Both the position numbers and the translations under genes were made by a program. This document shows, in pieces, positions 8,429 to 18,907 of a DNA stretch of 64,000 bases (position 1 is the first letter of the stretch; every line of letters starts with the position of its first letter). The DNA comes from Fen-1254 sp963778945 (GTDB taxonomy: Bacteria > Bacteroidota > Ignavibacteria > UBA10030): contig CAVZWL010000027.1 in NCBI GenBank assembly GCA_963778945.1, positions 67,569 to 131,568 of the forward strand, given 5' to 3'. Below the pieces are notes generated by a model. It was given only the letters and a program-made list of their open reading frames with translations, was not told where the DNA came from and made no database searches.

Positions 8429-9448
8429 ATGAGTTTTAAAAAAGTAATTATAACGCGCTACGGTCCGCCTGATGTGCTTAAGGTGGTCGAACAAGAATCT
8501 CTGCCGATACCAGGGAAAGGCGAGGTGCGTGTTCGTGTCATTGTCACAAGCGCTTCGTTTACCGATACGTTGATCCGGAAGGGAATGTATCCTGAAGTAA
8601 AAAAAAGGCCGCCTATTACACCGGGATACGACCTGGTTGGCCGCGTGGATGCATGCGGAGATGGCGTGACGGCGTTCCAAATCGGACAGAGGGTAACTGC
8701 TATGCCGGTTTATGGTGCATATTCCGAGTATATCTGTCTGCCGCAGGAAGCATTGACTTCCGTTCCCGAAGGATTGGATTCTGCCGAAGTCGTGAGTCTT
8801 GTTCTTACTTACATGACAGCGTATCAAATGCTGCATCGCGTTGCTGCTGTCCGGCAAGGACAAAGTATTTTAGTCCACGGTGCGGGCGGAGCAGTGGGGA
8901 CTGCACTGCTGCAGCTCGGAGCGCTTGATAACCTGAAAATGTTCGGTACGGCTCGGACCGCGAAGCTCGATCTTGTAAAAAGTTTGGGGGCAACGGGTAT
9001 CGATTACGAGTCAGAGGACTTTGTCCGGTTCGTCCACGAAGCAACAGGCGGTGTGGATGCCGTATTCGATGGAATCGGCGGAGAATATTTTAAGCGGTCG
9101 TTTCTATCATTAAAGTCCGGCGGTACTCTTGCGGCTTATGGCTTCCAGCATGCCGTGTTGAATAACGGAAGTCTCCTGAGTATCGCGCGCGGTTTCATTC
9201 AATTGAAATTATGGAATGTTTTGCCGAATAAGCGAAGTGTAGTTTTCTATTCGATTACCACAATGCGCAAAAAACATCCTGAATGGTTCCGGGAGGATCT
9301 GGCAAAGCTTATGGAGTTGCTGCAGCAGGGAATAATACGGCCTGTGATTTTCAAAAAAATGCCGCTGACTGAAGCCGTGGAAGCGCATAAACTGCTCGAT
9401 GCATCGCAGGTGCCGGGTAAAATAATACTCGTCGTCGGCAAAGAATAA
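8429..9448 (+). CDS. zinc-independent MDR-family quinone oxidoreductase / enoyl reductase-like
   Basis: 339 residues. The N-terminal GroES-like domain (1-125) begins KKVIITRYGPPDVLKVVE and includes GEVRVRVIVTSASFTDTLIR, the QOR/VAT-1 pattern without zinc-ligand cysteines. The Rossmann domain has SILVHGAGGAVGTALLQLG (about 149-167, NADPH-binding AxxGxxG-type turn) and the adenine-ribose loop with TARTAKLDLVKSLGA, then GGVDAVFDGIGGEYF. Such enzymes reduce quinones or alpha,beta-unsaturated carbonyls with NADPH in the cytosol. It stands alone between the palindromic repeat and a repeat-containing gap. Substrate not assignable. Confidence 0.88.
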   Translation: MSFKKVIITRYGPPDVLKVVEQESLPIPGKGEVRVRVIVTSASFTDTLIRKGMYPEVKKRPPITPGYDLVGRVDACGDGVTAFQIGQRVTAMPVYGAYSEYICLPQEALTSVPEGLDSAEVVSLVLTYMTAYQMLHRVAAVRQGQSILVHGAGGAVGTALLQLGALDNLKMFGTARTAKLDLVKSLGATGIDYESEDFVRFVHEATGGVDAVFDGIGGEYFKRSFLSLKSGGTLAAYGFQHAVLNNGSLLSIARGFIQLKLWNVLPNKRSVVFYSITTMRKKHPEWFREDLAKLMELLQQGIIRPVIFKKMPLTEAVEAHKLLDASQVPGKIILVVGKE

Positions 9449-9532
9449 AATCCGAATTACACATCTATCAATTCTAAAATCTTCCTTTCATTAAGGGATG
9501 GATTACGACATTGTGCCGACGTTGGTGATGTC

Positions 9533-9656
9533 GGGAAGTTTCCGCGGTCACCGCCCGCGGCTACAGAGCGATGTCCGTTTATCCCTTCGGGGAAGTTTCC
9601 GCGATCATTCCGAAAACATTCTACGATATTTCCGGGACTACAGAGAGAATTTCGGA
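9533..9656. repeat. imperfect tandem intergenic repeat with a CCGCGGTCACC..CGCGGCTACAG unit
   Basis: In the 400-bp gap between the MDR gene and GH92, GGGAAGTTTCCGCG starts at 9533 and again at 9590, each followed after a variable core by CTACAGAG. The first copy contains CCGCGGTCACC (9542-9552) and CGCGGCTACAG (9556-9566), the same two blocks found in the gap at 52504-52546 with a longer core. I read this as a dispersed intergenic palindromic repeat family. The remaining sequence (9657-9848) shows nothing else that I can support apart from the GH92 upstream region. Confidence 0.6.
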
Positions 9657-9848
9657 TATCAAGGACTTGCTGAATAACTGTTTCTTTTCCAAGTATCATC
9701 CGTTTGATTGACAGTTCCGGGAAATAACGATATCTTTCACCCATCTCAAAGCAACCCTGGAATAATGCGAAGCGTAAACCTTTAATTCGAACTTTTAGGT
9801 GTCTTCCCCAAAAACCGCAGAACTAAAAACAGACGGAGTAGATATAAA

Positions 9849-12148
9849 ATGAACAGGAATGCTTCTATCTTTGCGGCAGTATTAATTATGATCCTGCCTC
9901 TTGGAATTTTTGCCCAAAAATCCGATTCGAAGTTAACAGATTTTGTAAACCCTTTTATCGGAACCGGACCTATTGATTCGAACAGTCTCTCGGGAAGCAA
10001 CTTTCCAGGCGCTACGACTCCTTTTGGATTCGTTCAGCTCAGCCCGGACACGAAGGATATGCCGGATGATCCTTGCTCAGGATACGACTATAACGATAAA
10101 AATATTTATGGTTTTAGCCATACTCATTTAAGTGGAACCGGAGTACCTGACTTATTCGATGTATTATTGATGCCTGCTACAGGCGATTTTAAGCCAGATA
10201 CCAACAAGTCAAATATGAGTTCAGGTATTTACTTCTCGCGCTATTCACACGATAAAGAATCGGCAAAGCCCGGATATTATCAGGTAACCCTGCTGGACTA
10301 TAATATTAATGCTGAACTCACAGCCACGGAACACGCTGGTTTTCACAGGTACACCTTTCCTCAAAGCGCTCAGTCCCATATTCTCATCGATTTGAATCAT
10401 AAATGTAAATTTTGGGAATCCCGCAAAATTTGGGCACAGATTAGGGTTATAGACAATACAACTGTCGAGGGCTGCAGGATCATGACCGGCTGGACAGAAG
10501 GTTATCGGAAAATCTATTTCAGAGCAGAATTTTCAAAACCTTTTAACAGCAACGTCATGATCGACGGTGCAAATAAACATGACAACCTTAGTCTGGTCAA
10601 TGGCAGGGAAGAAGTAAAAGCCCTTCTCAATTTTAATACTGCTGCGAATGAACAAATACTTGTCAAAGTCGGACTCTCATCGGTCAGTATCGAGAATGCC
10701 CGGCTCAATCTTGCCGCTGAAATACCGGACTGGAATTTCGATAAAATATCCGACAATACCTTAAACCAATGGAACCGGGAACTGGAATGCATAAGTATTG
10801 ACGGGACAAAGGAACAGAAGGAAATATTTTATACCGGTCTTTATCATGCATTTATACAGCCCAACAATATAGCCGACGTCAACGGCGATTATCCCGCAAC
10901 GGACATGACTGTTCGAAACGCTCCTGATAAAAAGCATTACTCCACATTTTCGTTGTGGGATACTTACAGAGCCACAAATCCGCTGTATACACGCTCGTCC
11001 AGCCAGAACGAACAGCCGGTTTTATTAACAGTATGATCCGTCAATACGAAACGTATGGTTTCCTTCCGATCTGGCAATTATGGGGTCTTGAAAATTACTG
11101 CATGATCGGTAACCATGCCATTCCGGTTATTACAGACGCAGCGCTCAAGGGCATTAAAGGTTTTAACCTGGAAAAAGCATATCAAGCTGTTAAGGCGTCA
11201 TCGACAACCGATCATGTCAATTCACCGTTTTCTGCCTGGGAGAAATATGGATACATCCCTGAAGATGTTGTGTCACAATCGGTATCAATAACTCTGGAAA
11301 TGGCTTATGACGACTGGTGCGTCGCCCAGTTTGCAAAAAAACTTAAGAAGTCGGAAGACTACGAACATTTTATGAAGCGTTCGGCATTTTATAAAAACCT
11401 TTTTGATGTGAAAACTCAATTCTTCAGAGCGAGATATAAAAACGGCAATTGGTTGGAACCGTTTAACCCTTTACAATACGGTGCAAATGGCAACAGTCCT
11501 TATACTGAAGGAAATGCATGGCAGTATTTGTTTTACGTTCCGCAGGATATGGCCGGTCTTGTAAATCTTATGGGCGGCAGGAATACCTTTTGTGCAAAGG
11601 TCGACACGTTTTTTACTTTAAAAGATATGCCGTCTGAAAAAAATAATAATGCTTCGGGTTTTATCGGACAATATGCGCATGGAAACGAACCCAGCCACCA
11701 TGCAGCTTATCTTTATGATTATGCCGGTCAGCCATGGAAAACACAGAAATATGTATCACAGGTGCTCAATGAATTATATAATAACTCGACTTCGGGATAT
11801 CCCGGCAATGAAGATTGCGGACAAATGGCATCCTGGTATATTTTCAGCTCCATGGGTTTTTATCCCGTCAATCCCGCCGGCGGTGTGTATGCAATCGGGT
11901 CTCCGGTGCTGAAAAGTGCGGCCATCCACCTCGAGAACGGGAAAATATTCAAGGTCTCGGTCAAGAACGCTTCAAAGGAGAATATCTATATTCAATCCGT
12001 AAAGCTGAACGGCAAGCCGTACACAAAAACATATATCACACAGAACGATATTATGTGCGGCGGAATTCTCGAATTTGTTATGGGAAATCAGCCCAACAAG
12101 GAATGGGGCGCCGGTGCTGACGATGCGCCGCCGGCTTGGGGATATTAG
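9849..12148 (+). CDS. glycoside hydrolase family 92 alpha-mannosidase, exported (frame broken near 10990)
   Basis: A signal peptide (MNRNASIFAAVLIMILPLG, ending IFAQ) is followed by the GH92 start DFVNPFIGTG near residue 30, then NFPGATTPFGFVQLSPD, YDYNDKNIYGFSHTHLSG and HYSTFSLWDTYRATNPLYT. At about 10990 the frame shifts by one base and resumes with LVQPERTAGFINSMIRQYE, IWQLWGLENYCMIGNHAIPV, later GNEPSHHAAYLYDYAG and EDCGQMASWYIFSSMGFYPV, all GH92 hallmarks including the acidic residues of the calcium-dependent active site. Together ~766 residues, a normal GH92 length. Most members cut alpha-1,2/1,3-mannosides of N-glycans or yeast mannan in the periplasm or at the surface. It heads a four-gene co-directional sugar cluster. 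The single break could be a consensus error; as read, the protein is split in two. Confidence 0.9.
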
Positions 12149-12193
12149 AAACATCGAGTACTTGCGAAATATTTTCTATAAACGAGGTGATAT

Positions 12194-13132
12194 ATGCTAA
12201 AATCGAACCCGGGAAATATAATCAGGATGATTTACCTTCTATTTATCGATCTTTCAGTATTGGTGATACTTCCTTTCAGCCGGGCGATGAGTCAGCCGTC
12301 CCCTGGCACCGGTGAGGTATTTTCAAAAACGAACCTGGTTGCATGGTGTATTGTCCCATTTGATAATAAAAAACGAGCGCCCGAGGAACGCGCTCAAATG
12401 CTGGATAAATTAGGAATTACAAAGTTCGCCTACGATTGGCGCGAAGAACATGTTTCCAGTTTCGACGAGGAGATGAGCGTCTTAAAAAAGCATCATATCG
12501 AATTGCAGGCATTCTGGATGCCTTACGGACCGGATCCTGTTAAAAACAAACATTATGCTGAAATCTTGTCCCTGTTGAAGCGTCATAATATAAAAACGCA
12601 ATTATGGTGGTCGTATGGATCGTCCGACGACAGTTTGAAAAATATGACACAGGAGGAGAAAGTCCTTGCTGTCGGCAGCATGGTGCGTTCGCTTGCAGAG
12701 GATGCTGCAAAAATAGGGTGTACTGTCGGTCTTTATAGCCACAATGGCTGGTTTGGCGAGCCGGAAAACCTGCTGTCAATTCTTCAGTACGTAAAAATGC
12801 AAAATGTCGGAATAGTATATAATTTTAATCACGCAGAAGAACAGACGGACGGTTTTTCCAACTTCTTTCCTCAAATACTGCCGCATCTCATCGCCTTAAA
12901 TATTGCGGGGCTGAAAAAAGGTCCTCCCGGTAAGGTTGTCCCGGTTGGGCAAGGAGACAGCGAGGAGAAAATGATACGCATGATTGCTGAAAGCAGCTAT
13001 CGCGGTACGATAGGTATCATTAATGAGAATACCGATCCGGATGCTGAAACAGGACTTAAAACGAACATTGATGGGCTGAAAAAAATATTGCGATCGCTTG
13101 GCTACACTGCCGTTTTGCAAACCTATAATTAA
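12194..13132 (+). CDS. exported xylose-isomerase-like TIM-barrel protein
   Basis: 312 residues with a long hydrophobic signal (about 10-33). The body has the sugar phosphate isomerase/epimerase (AP endonuclease 2-like) pattern: LDKLGITKFAYDWREEHV, LKKHHIELQAFWMP, a central IGCTVGLYSHNGWFGEPENL in which His and Glu are typical metal ligands, VGIVYNFNHAEEQ, and a terminal SYRGTIGIINE. Cytosolic relatives are isomerases; exported members are common in polysaccharide-utilisation gene sets and are of uncertain activity. AGGTGAT lies just upstream of the ATG. It is 45 bp after GH92 and 18 bp before the GH31 start, so all are likely one operon. Isomerase activity is not proven by these motifs. Confidence 0.8.
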   Translation: MLKSNPGNIIRMIYLLFIDLSVLVILPFSRAMSQPSPGTGEVFSKTNLVAWCIVPFDNKKRAPEERAQMLDKLGITKFAYDWREEHVSSFDEEMSVLKKHHIELQAFWMPYGPDPVKNKHYAEILSLLKRHNIKTQLWWSYGSSDDSLKNMTQEEKVLAVGSMVRSLAEDAAKIGCTVGLYSHNGWFGEPENLLSILQYVKMQNVGIVYNFNHAEEQTDGFSNFFPQILPHLIALNIAGLKKGPPGKVVPVGQGDSEEKMIRMIAESSYRGTIGIINENTDPDAETGLKTNIDGLKKILRSLGYTAVLQTYN

Positions 13133-13150
13133 TTGGCGCAATTGACCAAA

Positions 13151-16100
13151 ATGAATAATAAGAATAGAGCATCAATCGAAATATTTTTCACCTTCATCCT
13201 TTCTATCATACTGCTTGGCAGCAGTTTCGGAAAGGATAATCCGATTACCGTCGATAGAACTGCGCGATTTACCGTTCTTTCACCGGGTTGCATGAGATTG
13301 GAATATTCCTCGAATGGAAAATTTATCGATGAACGGTCACTCTTTGCTGTAAACCGTAACCCGGACTTTAATCAATTCGAATTGAAAACCGGTCAAAAAG
13401 AAACGATTATCGAAACCTCGAAACTAAAGCTGGTCTATAAGCCGGATGGGAAAAGCTTCTCCGGAAATAACTTGGAAATTATTGTTAAAACCGGAAATAG
13501 CGAAATAAAATGGACACCCGGTTTGGCGAACAAGAAAAATCTCGGAGGGACTTTACGAACGCTCGATGGTTTAACAGAAGAAGTGCCGTTGAACGATGGT
13601 GTGCTTTCAAAAGACGGTTGGTATGTGTATGACGACAGCAGGCGCCCGCTGCTTACAGATGAATGGGTAAAACAGCGTCCCGTCGATGCCGGTACGGATT
13701 GGTATTTTTTTTCATACGGTTCAGACTATAAATCCGCACTTAAAGATTTAGCGGCTCTAAGCGGAAAAATTCCTTTGCCCAGAAAATATGCATTCGGTTC
13801 ATGGTATTCACGCTACTGGCCATATTCCTCGAATGAATACAGGCAATTGGTAAAAGAATACGATCGATATGACTTTCCCCTCGATATTATGGTCCTCGAT
13901 ATGGACTGGCATAAAGACGGATGGACGGGATGGTCATGGAACCGGAAATTACTGCCCGACGCTGAAGATTTGCTCCAATGGTTTCACAGGCAAAACATTC
14001 ACATCACGATGAATGTCCATCCCGCCGACGGCATAGAACCTCATGAAGATATGTACAAAGATTTTATGAAAGATATGGGCGTTGATCTATCGATACATCC
14101 TGACAGCACTATTCCATTCGATGCATCGAACAAGATATATCTCGATAAATTATTCAAATATACACACGCCCCGCACGAAGCGGAAGGCGTTGACTTTTGG
14201 TGGCTTGATTGGCAGCAATTTGAGAAAACATTGGGGAATCCCGATCTCAATAATCTTGAATGGCTGAATGATTATTATTTCCGGTATTCTCAGAGAAATG
14301 GTTTGCGGGGACTTTCATTCAGCCGCTGGGGCGGATGGGGCGATCAACGTAATCCGATTCATTTTTCAGGCGATGCCGATACGCACTGGCCAATGCTTGA
14401 ATTCGAAGTGCCTTTTACGACAAATGCCGGAAATATCCTGTGTTTTTTCTGGTCGCACGATATCGGCGGACATATGGGCGGATTTATGCCGGAAACTAAC
14501 TGCCGCTGGATTCAGTTCGGAGCTGTGAGCGCTGCTTTGCGTCTGCATTCCACCCGCGATGAGACAATGGATAAGAGGCCGTGGATCAGGGATAGTATCT
14601 TTGTCCACTCCGAACGGATTGCATTCCATCTCCGGTCGCAGCTTTTCCCCTATATTTATACGAGTGCATGGCAGGCCGTGAGCGATGTTGTTCCGCTTAC
14701 CTGCCCGATGTATATCGAATATCCGGAACAAAATATTGCATATCAGGTTCCGCAGCAATACCTGTTCGGTAAAAATCTTCTTGTTGCGCCCATTTCATCC
14801 CCGGGAGCCGGACCCGGCAAAGTTGCCGATCAATTAGTCTGGTTCCCTCAGGGTATTTGGTATGACTGGTTTACGGGAGAAAAATTTTCGGGATCCGATA
14901 AAATGACCGATGTACTGGCCGACATCGACGAATTTCCGCTCTATGCGAAAGCCGGCCTGCCCATCGTCATGCAGCCCTATACCGATCGGATGGCGACGGA
15001 ACCTCTTCGACAAGTTATCGTTCGTGTTTTTCCCGGTGCGGATGATTCCGCACATACGTCCGTACTTTATGAAGATGATGGTACGACAAAAGAATATGAA
15101 AATGGGAAATATGCATTGACTGAAATGAAATATCATCGTAAAGGGAATCAGCACACAATTATTATTAAACCGGTAAAATCTGGATTCACAGGAGAGCTGA
15201 AAGAAAGATCCTATTGTTTGGAATTTCCTTGTACAAAGCCCGGTCAAAAAGCATTTATAAACGGAATTCAAATAAAACCAGAATACGAGCCCGAATTGGC
15301 AATGAACCGGTTAACAACAAATGATATGGATATTCATAAAGAAATCGAAATTCAGCTTGATGCGGAAGAGATGGACAATTCAATCTTAGCATCAAAAGCC
15401 TATAGGAGAAGAATGAAAGGAGTCTTTGGTACGGAAATAAATGATACTCTTAAACCGGACAGTCGGTTTCTTCAATCCTTTAGAAACACACTCAGCCCCG
15501 ATGATTACGACAAAATCGAAAATTATTTTAACGGAGTCCGGATAAAAATACAAGCGAATCGACTATATTTATTTAAATCGAGCGATTCGAAATGTTCGAA
15601 TAACTTCGTCCTGACACTTGACGATGTGACGCCGGGCGGTCAAAGAAACAGAATGACCGACACAATAAATTTACTTCCCGGGGATTTTAAAATCGTCCCG
15701 GTTATCGAGCCGGAAAGTGATAATGACAATGTGAAAACAACGAGAACTATAAATCTGAAGTACTCGATAAGCGGCAAGGAGAAGATTTATAAACAAGTCA
15801 TTTCAGAAAAATATCCTTTATTGAAAGATTGGAATATTGTAGGTCCCTTCAAGTACAATCCGGATGTCAATATAAAAGATGTTCGTTATGCTCCGGAAAA
15901 TGGAATTCCGATTCAATTAACCGAAACATATACAGGCAAGGAGAATAGAATCGTTCAATGGCAAAGTATATCGGGCGATAAGAAAGGATTGGTTGATCTG
16001 GGTGCGGCCTTTAATGAAAACAATGCTCTTGCGTATGGACTTACATATATATATTCTGATACTGAACAAAACGTCAAATTGTTTATGAATTCCGACGACG

Positions 16101-16312
16101 GTATAGAACTATGGCTGAATCATCAAAAAATTCATTCTCATCACATTTTTAGAGGTATAAATCATAAACCCGATGAAGCAAACGGCATTTTAAAAAAAGG
16201 AGTCAACGAACTCTTGGTTAAAATTTCACAAAGCGGAGGCGGCTGGTCATTTATGATTAAAATCGATCCCTTAAAGCCTGTAAAAATAAATCCTCGTCCG
16301 GATGCATTCTAA
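13151..16312 (+). CDS. glycoside hydrolase family 31 with C-terminal binding-type extension
   Basis: 1053 residues from the ATG at 13151 (the frame also opens with a TTG at 13133, directly after the previous stop; the ATG gives a cleaner signal peptide, IEIFFTFILSIILLGSSFG). The GH31 barrel contains FPLDIMVLDMDWH, the nucleophile strand GVDFWWLDWQQ (Asp about 353), SFSRWGGWGDQRNPIHFSGD with the acid/base Asp about 408, and FFWSHDIGGHMGG. Beta-sandwich regions follow (VLYEDDGTTKEYENGKY). Past residue ~735 there are about 300 extra residues, including NIVGPFKYNPD and FMNSDDGIELWLNHQKIH, which look like PA14/galactose-binding-like sandwich modules. GH31 enzymes are alpha-glucosidases, alpha-xylosidases or related; with GH92 beside it an N-glycan or alpha-glucan target is plausible. 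Substrate unknown. Confidence 0.92.
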   Translation: MNNKNRASIEIFFTFILSIILLGSSFGKDNPITVDRTARFTVLSPGCMRLEYSSNGKFIDERSLFAVNRNPDFNQFELKTGQKETIIETSKLKLVYKPDGKSFSGNNLEIIVKTGNSEIKWTPGLANKKNLGGTLRTLDGLTEEVPLNDGVLSKDGWYVYDDSRRPLLTDEWVKQRPVDAGTDWYFFSYGSDYKSALKDLAALSGKIPLPRKYAFGSWYSRYWPYSSNEYRQLVKEYDRYDFPLDIMVLDMDWHKDGWTGWSWNRKLLPDAEDLLQWFHRQNIHITMNVHPADGIEPHEDMYKDFMKDMGVDLSIHPDSTIPFDASNKIYLDKLFKYTHAPHEAEGVDFWWLDWQQFEKTLGNPDLNNLEWLNDYYFRYSQRNGLRGLSFSRWGGWGDQRNPIHFSGDADTHWPMLEFEVPFTTNAGNILCFFWSHDIGGHMGGFMPETNCRWIQFGAVSAALRLHSTRDETMDKRPWIRDSIFVHSERIAFHLRSQLFPYIYTSAWQAVSDVVPLTCPMYIEYPEQNIAYQVPQQYLFGKNLLVAPISSPGAGPGKVADQLVWFPQGIWYDWFTGEKFSGSDKMTDVLADIDEFPLYAKAGLPIVMQPYTDRMATEPLRQVIVRVFPGADDSAHTSVLYEDDGTTKEYENGKYALTEMKYHRKGNQHTIIIKPVKSGFTGELKERSYCLEFPCTKPGQKAFINGIQIKPEYEPELAMNRLTTNDMDIHKEIEIQLDAEEMDNSILASKAYRRRMKGVFGTEINDTLKPDSRFLQSFRNTLSPDDYDKIENYFNGVRIKIQANRLYLFKSSDSKCSNNFVLTLDDVTPGGQRNRMTDTINLLPGDFKIVPVIEPESDNDNVKTTRTINLKYSISGKEKIYKQVISEKYPLLKDWNIVGPFKYNPDVNIKDVRYAPENGIPIQLTETYTGKENRIVQWQSISGDKKGLVDLGAAFNENNALAYGLTYIYSDTEQNVKLFMNSDDGIELWLNHQKIHSHHIFRGINHKPDEANGILKKGVNELLVKISQSGGGWSFMIKIDPLKPVKINPRPDAF

Positions 16313-16428
16313 TGCCATTCCAAAAAATGAAAGCGTATTACCTGAGGCCTCGTGCCGCGGAAATCATGCACTACTGTCTGACAAAACACATTATTGATCA
16401 ATTGGAGCGGCACTAACTTGTTTAAAGA

Positions 16429-17319
16429 GTGAAAAAACCCATCATTGTCGGAATCGGTGAAATCCTGTGGGACATTCTTCCCGAAGGCAAGCAGCTTGGA
16501 GGAGCTCCCGCAAATTTTGCATACCATGCGAGGGCTCTTGGCGCCCGGAGCTGCATTCTAAGCGCTGTGGGGGATGATCCTCTTGGCAGGGAAATCATAG
16601 AGCACATCCGGAGAACAGGCATCGATCCAAAGTATATTGCAGTTGATGCACAATATCCTACAGGAACCGTCACGGTCCGCGTAGATGCCAAAGGCGTTCC
16701 CTCTTTTATCATCCATAAAGGGACGGCTTGGGACAACATCGGGTTTCCCGATAATGCTATAGCCCTGGCGGCTGACGCCGATGCAGTATGCTTCGGAACA
16801 TTGGCTCAGAGATCGGAAATATCAAAAAAGAGCATCCTCAGTTTCATAAAATCCGTTCCAGCCGATCGTCTGCGTATCTATGATGTTAACCTGCGTCAGG
16901 AGTATTACAGCGAGGAGATTGTTCGGGAAAGCCTGCGGCAATGTAATGTGTTGAAACTCAATAAGCAGGAACTTACTGTCGTTGCGGATATTCTATCGAT
17001 CGGCGGGTCTGAAACTGAAATCCTCCGGAGAATAATCCGCGATTACGACTTAAGACTTGTCGCCCTTACTCTGGGTGAAGAGGGGAGCCGATTGGTAAGT
17101 CCCGGAGGGGATTCCTTTCTGGATGCGCAGAAAGTTCAGGTTGTCGATACGATTGGTGCGGGCGATGCATTTACGGCCGCTTTGACAATCGGTTTATTGC
17201 AGCGATCGCCGCTTCGGCTCATCCATGAAAACGCTGCACGGTTGGCGGGTTTTGTGTGTACTTGGAAAGGCGCCGTCCCGGAGATGAACGCTCTTCGTGG
17301 ATTTACAGCCTCGTTCTAA
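16429..17319 (+). CDS. PfkB-family carbohydrate kinase (fructokinase-like)
   Basis: 296 residues, GTG start at 16429. Signature 1 at the N-terminus: GEILWDILPEGKQLGGAPANFAYH split as GEILWDILPEG and LGGAPANFAYHARALG (about 7-37), typical of bacterial fructokinases. Signature 2 with the catalytic Asp is VVDTIGAGDAFTAAL (about 237-251), the anion hole being GAGD. It phosphorylates a hexose or related sugar with ATP in the cytosol. It follows the GH31 gene by 116 bp on the same strand and probably handles a sugar released by the hydrolases. A bidirectional hairpin terminator separates it from convergent serC. Confidence 0.9.
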   Translation: MKKPIIVGIGEILWDILPEGKQLGGAPANFAYHARALGARSCILSAVGDDPLGREIIEHIRRTGIDPKYIAVDAQYPTGTVTVRVDAKGVPSFIIHKGTAWDNIGFPDNAIALAADADAVCFGTLAQRSEISKKSILSFIKSVPADRLRIYDVNLRQEYYSEEIVRESLRQCNVLKLNKQELTVVADILSIGGSETEILRRIIRDYDLRLVALTLGEEGSRLVSPGGDSFLDAQKVQVVDTIGAGDAFTAALTIGLLQRSPLRLIHENAARLAGFVCTWKGAVPEMNALRGFTASF

Positions 17320-17449
17320 CTCAAGAAGAGCAGTAGTAAACTTTTGTCGACTCGCGAGCATTCGCGCATGCTGCAGCCGTTCAGAGATGGATAAAGTGGA
17401 AAAACTTTTATGGAATAGTCGGTGCCGGGCGGATTCTGCCGCACAATGA

Positions 17450-17486
17450 AAAAGCGAGAATGGCAAAAACCACTCTCGCTTTTTTG
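17450..17486. terminator. bidirectional terminator between the sugar kinase and serC
   Basis: AAAAAGCGAGAATGG (17450-17464) pairs with CCACTCTCGCTTTTTT (17471-17486) with one mismatch. The flanking A and T runs let it end transcripts from both convergent genes. Confidence 0.85.
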
Positions 17487-17519
17487 TATGACCAACCTCT
17501 CAACGGAAGGATAAAAGAA

Positions 17520-18606
17520 TTATCCTTTATTCGACCTGTAGAACTCTTCCATAAATTTCGCAAGAAATTCCACCGACTCAACGGGGCAGGCGTTATAAAT
17601 AGAAGCACGCATGCCGCCGACGGATCGATGTCCTTTCAGTCCGAGCATTTTCTTCGGCTTCGCTTCGGCAATAAATTTTTCTTCCAGTTCCGGAGACGGA
17701 AGGACAAACGTGACGTTCATCCATGACCGGTCTTCTTTTACCGTTACAGTTCCTTTGTAGAAATCCGGATATGCATCGATGACATCGTATAAAATTTTCG
17801 CTTTCTTTTCGTTCTGCGTGTGAATTGCTTCGATGCCTCCTTTGCCGATGATCCATTTCAATGTCCGTCCCAGGTACAAAGAGCGGCAGTGCGGGCGGTG
17901 TATTGGCGAGGGATCCAGCGTCTACATGAGTCTTATATTTGAAAATCGACGGGATGTTCTGTTTCCCTTTTGCTTCCATCCATGCTTTTTTGATGACCAC
18001 CATGACAACACCGGCAGGTCCGATGTTTTTTTGTGCACCGGCGTAAACAAGACTGTATTTTTTAAAATCACGTTTGATACCGAGAATATCGGAAGACATG
18101 TCGGCAACAAGCGGAACGCTGCCGGTATCCGGATCGGTCTTCCATTGCGTTCCATAAATCGTGTTATTCGTTGTGATATGGACATAATCCGCGTCGTTTG
18201 AATATTTTATATTTTTTGGAATGAATGTAAACTTGCTCTCCTTGGAAGATGCGACTTCCGTAACCTCGCCGAGCGTTTTCGCTTCTTTAATTGCCTTGGA
18301 AGCCCATTCACCTGTGTTGACATAGTCGGCTTTCTTCTGCAAAAAATTCAGCGGTACCAAAGCGAATTGTGTTGTCGCTCCGCCGCCAAGAAAAACGACT
18401 GAATATTCATCCGCCGGGAGTCCCATTAATGTAAGTGCATCGGCCTGGGCTTCAGTCACCACTTTTTCAAACACCTTATCGCGATGGCTGATTTCCATAA
18501 TGGAAACACCAAGTCCGGCAAAATCCATGACGGCGTCTCTGGTTTCTTCAAGTACGGCTACAGGCAGAATTGCCGGTCCCGCAAAAAAATTATGTGCGCG
18601 CTGCAT
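17520..18606 (-). CDS. serC: phosphoserine aminotransferase (frame broken near 17885)
   Basis: The start ATG at 18606 has AAGGAGA upstream. N-terminal residues RAHNFFAGPAILPVAVLEE, GVSIMEISHRDK, and VFLGGGATTQFALVPLNF are diagnostic of SerC. The PLP-lysine region is SLVYAGAQKNIGPAGVVMVV (Lys about residue 197). After SLANTPPALPLF the frame shifts by one base at about 17885 and continues YLGRTLKWIIGKGG, LKGHRSVGGMRASIYNACP and a stop at 17520. Joined length ~361 residues, normal. The enzyme converts 3-phosphohydroxypyruvate and glutamate to phosphoserine and 2-oxoglutarate. It is divergent from serA, the preceding step, with 301 bp between them. The break may be a consensus indel. Confidence 0.95.
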
Positions 18607-18773
18607 TTTTGTCTCCTTTTCAATTATTTCGTCTAACAGGTTGGTCTTGTTTCCTTTTCTAACATACCAATATTTCTTGTATTTTTCAAAATTTTAAAAG
18701 ATCTATTTTTCAGAAAAGCCGTAAATATGCGTTGGTGAGAGGGAAAAATATGTAAACGAATGTGCAGCGTTAT

Positions 18774-18802
18774 TTGATGGTTTAACCTTTTTTTCTTATT
18801 AT
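18774..18802 (+). promoter_or_regulatory. sigma-70-type promoter for serA
   Basis: TTGATG (18774-18779), a 17-bp spacer, TATTAT (18797-18802). Transcription would start about 100 bp before serA; the leader contains a GGGGC..GCCCC hairpin at about 18835-18853 of unknown role. Confidence 0.5.
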
Positions 18803-18907
18803 ATATCAAGTTTATAGAACGGTATGAATGGGGCATTCAAGAAGCCCCGGCGCCGTCTCTCGGATTAACCAAACAGCTCATTACTTACCATTATTTAAGG
18901 AGTTTGT

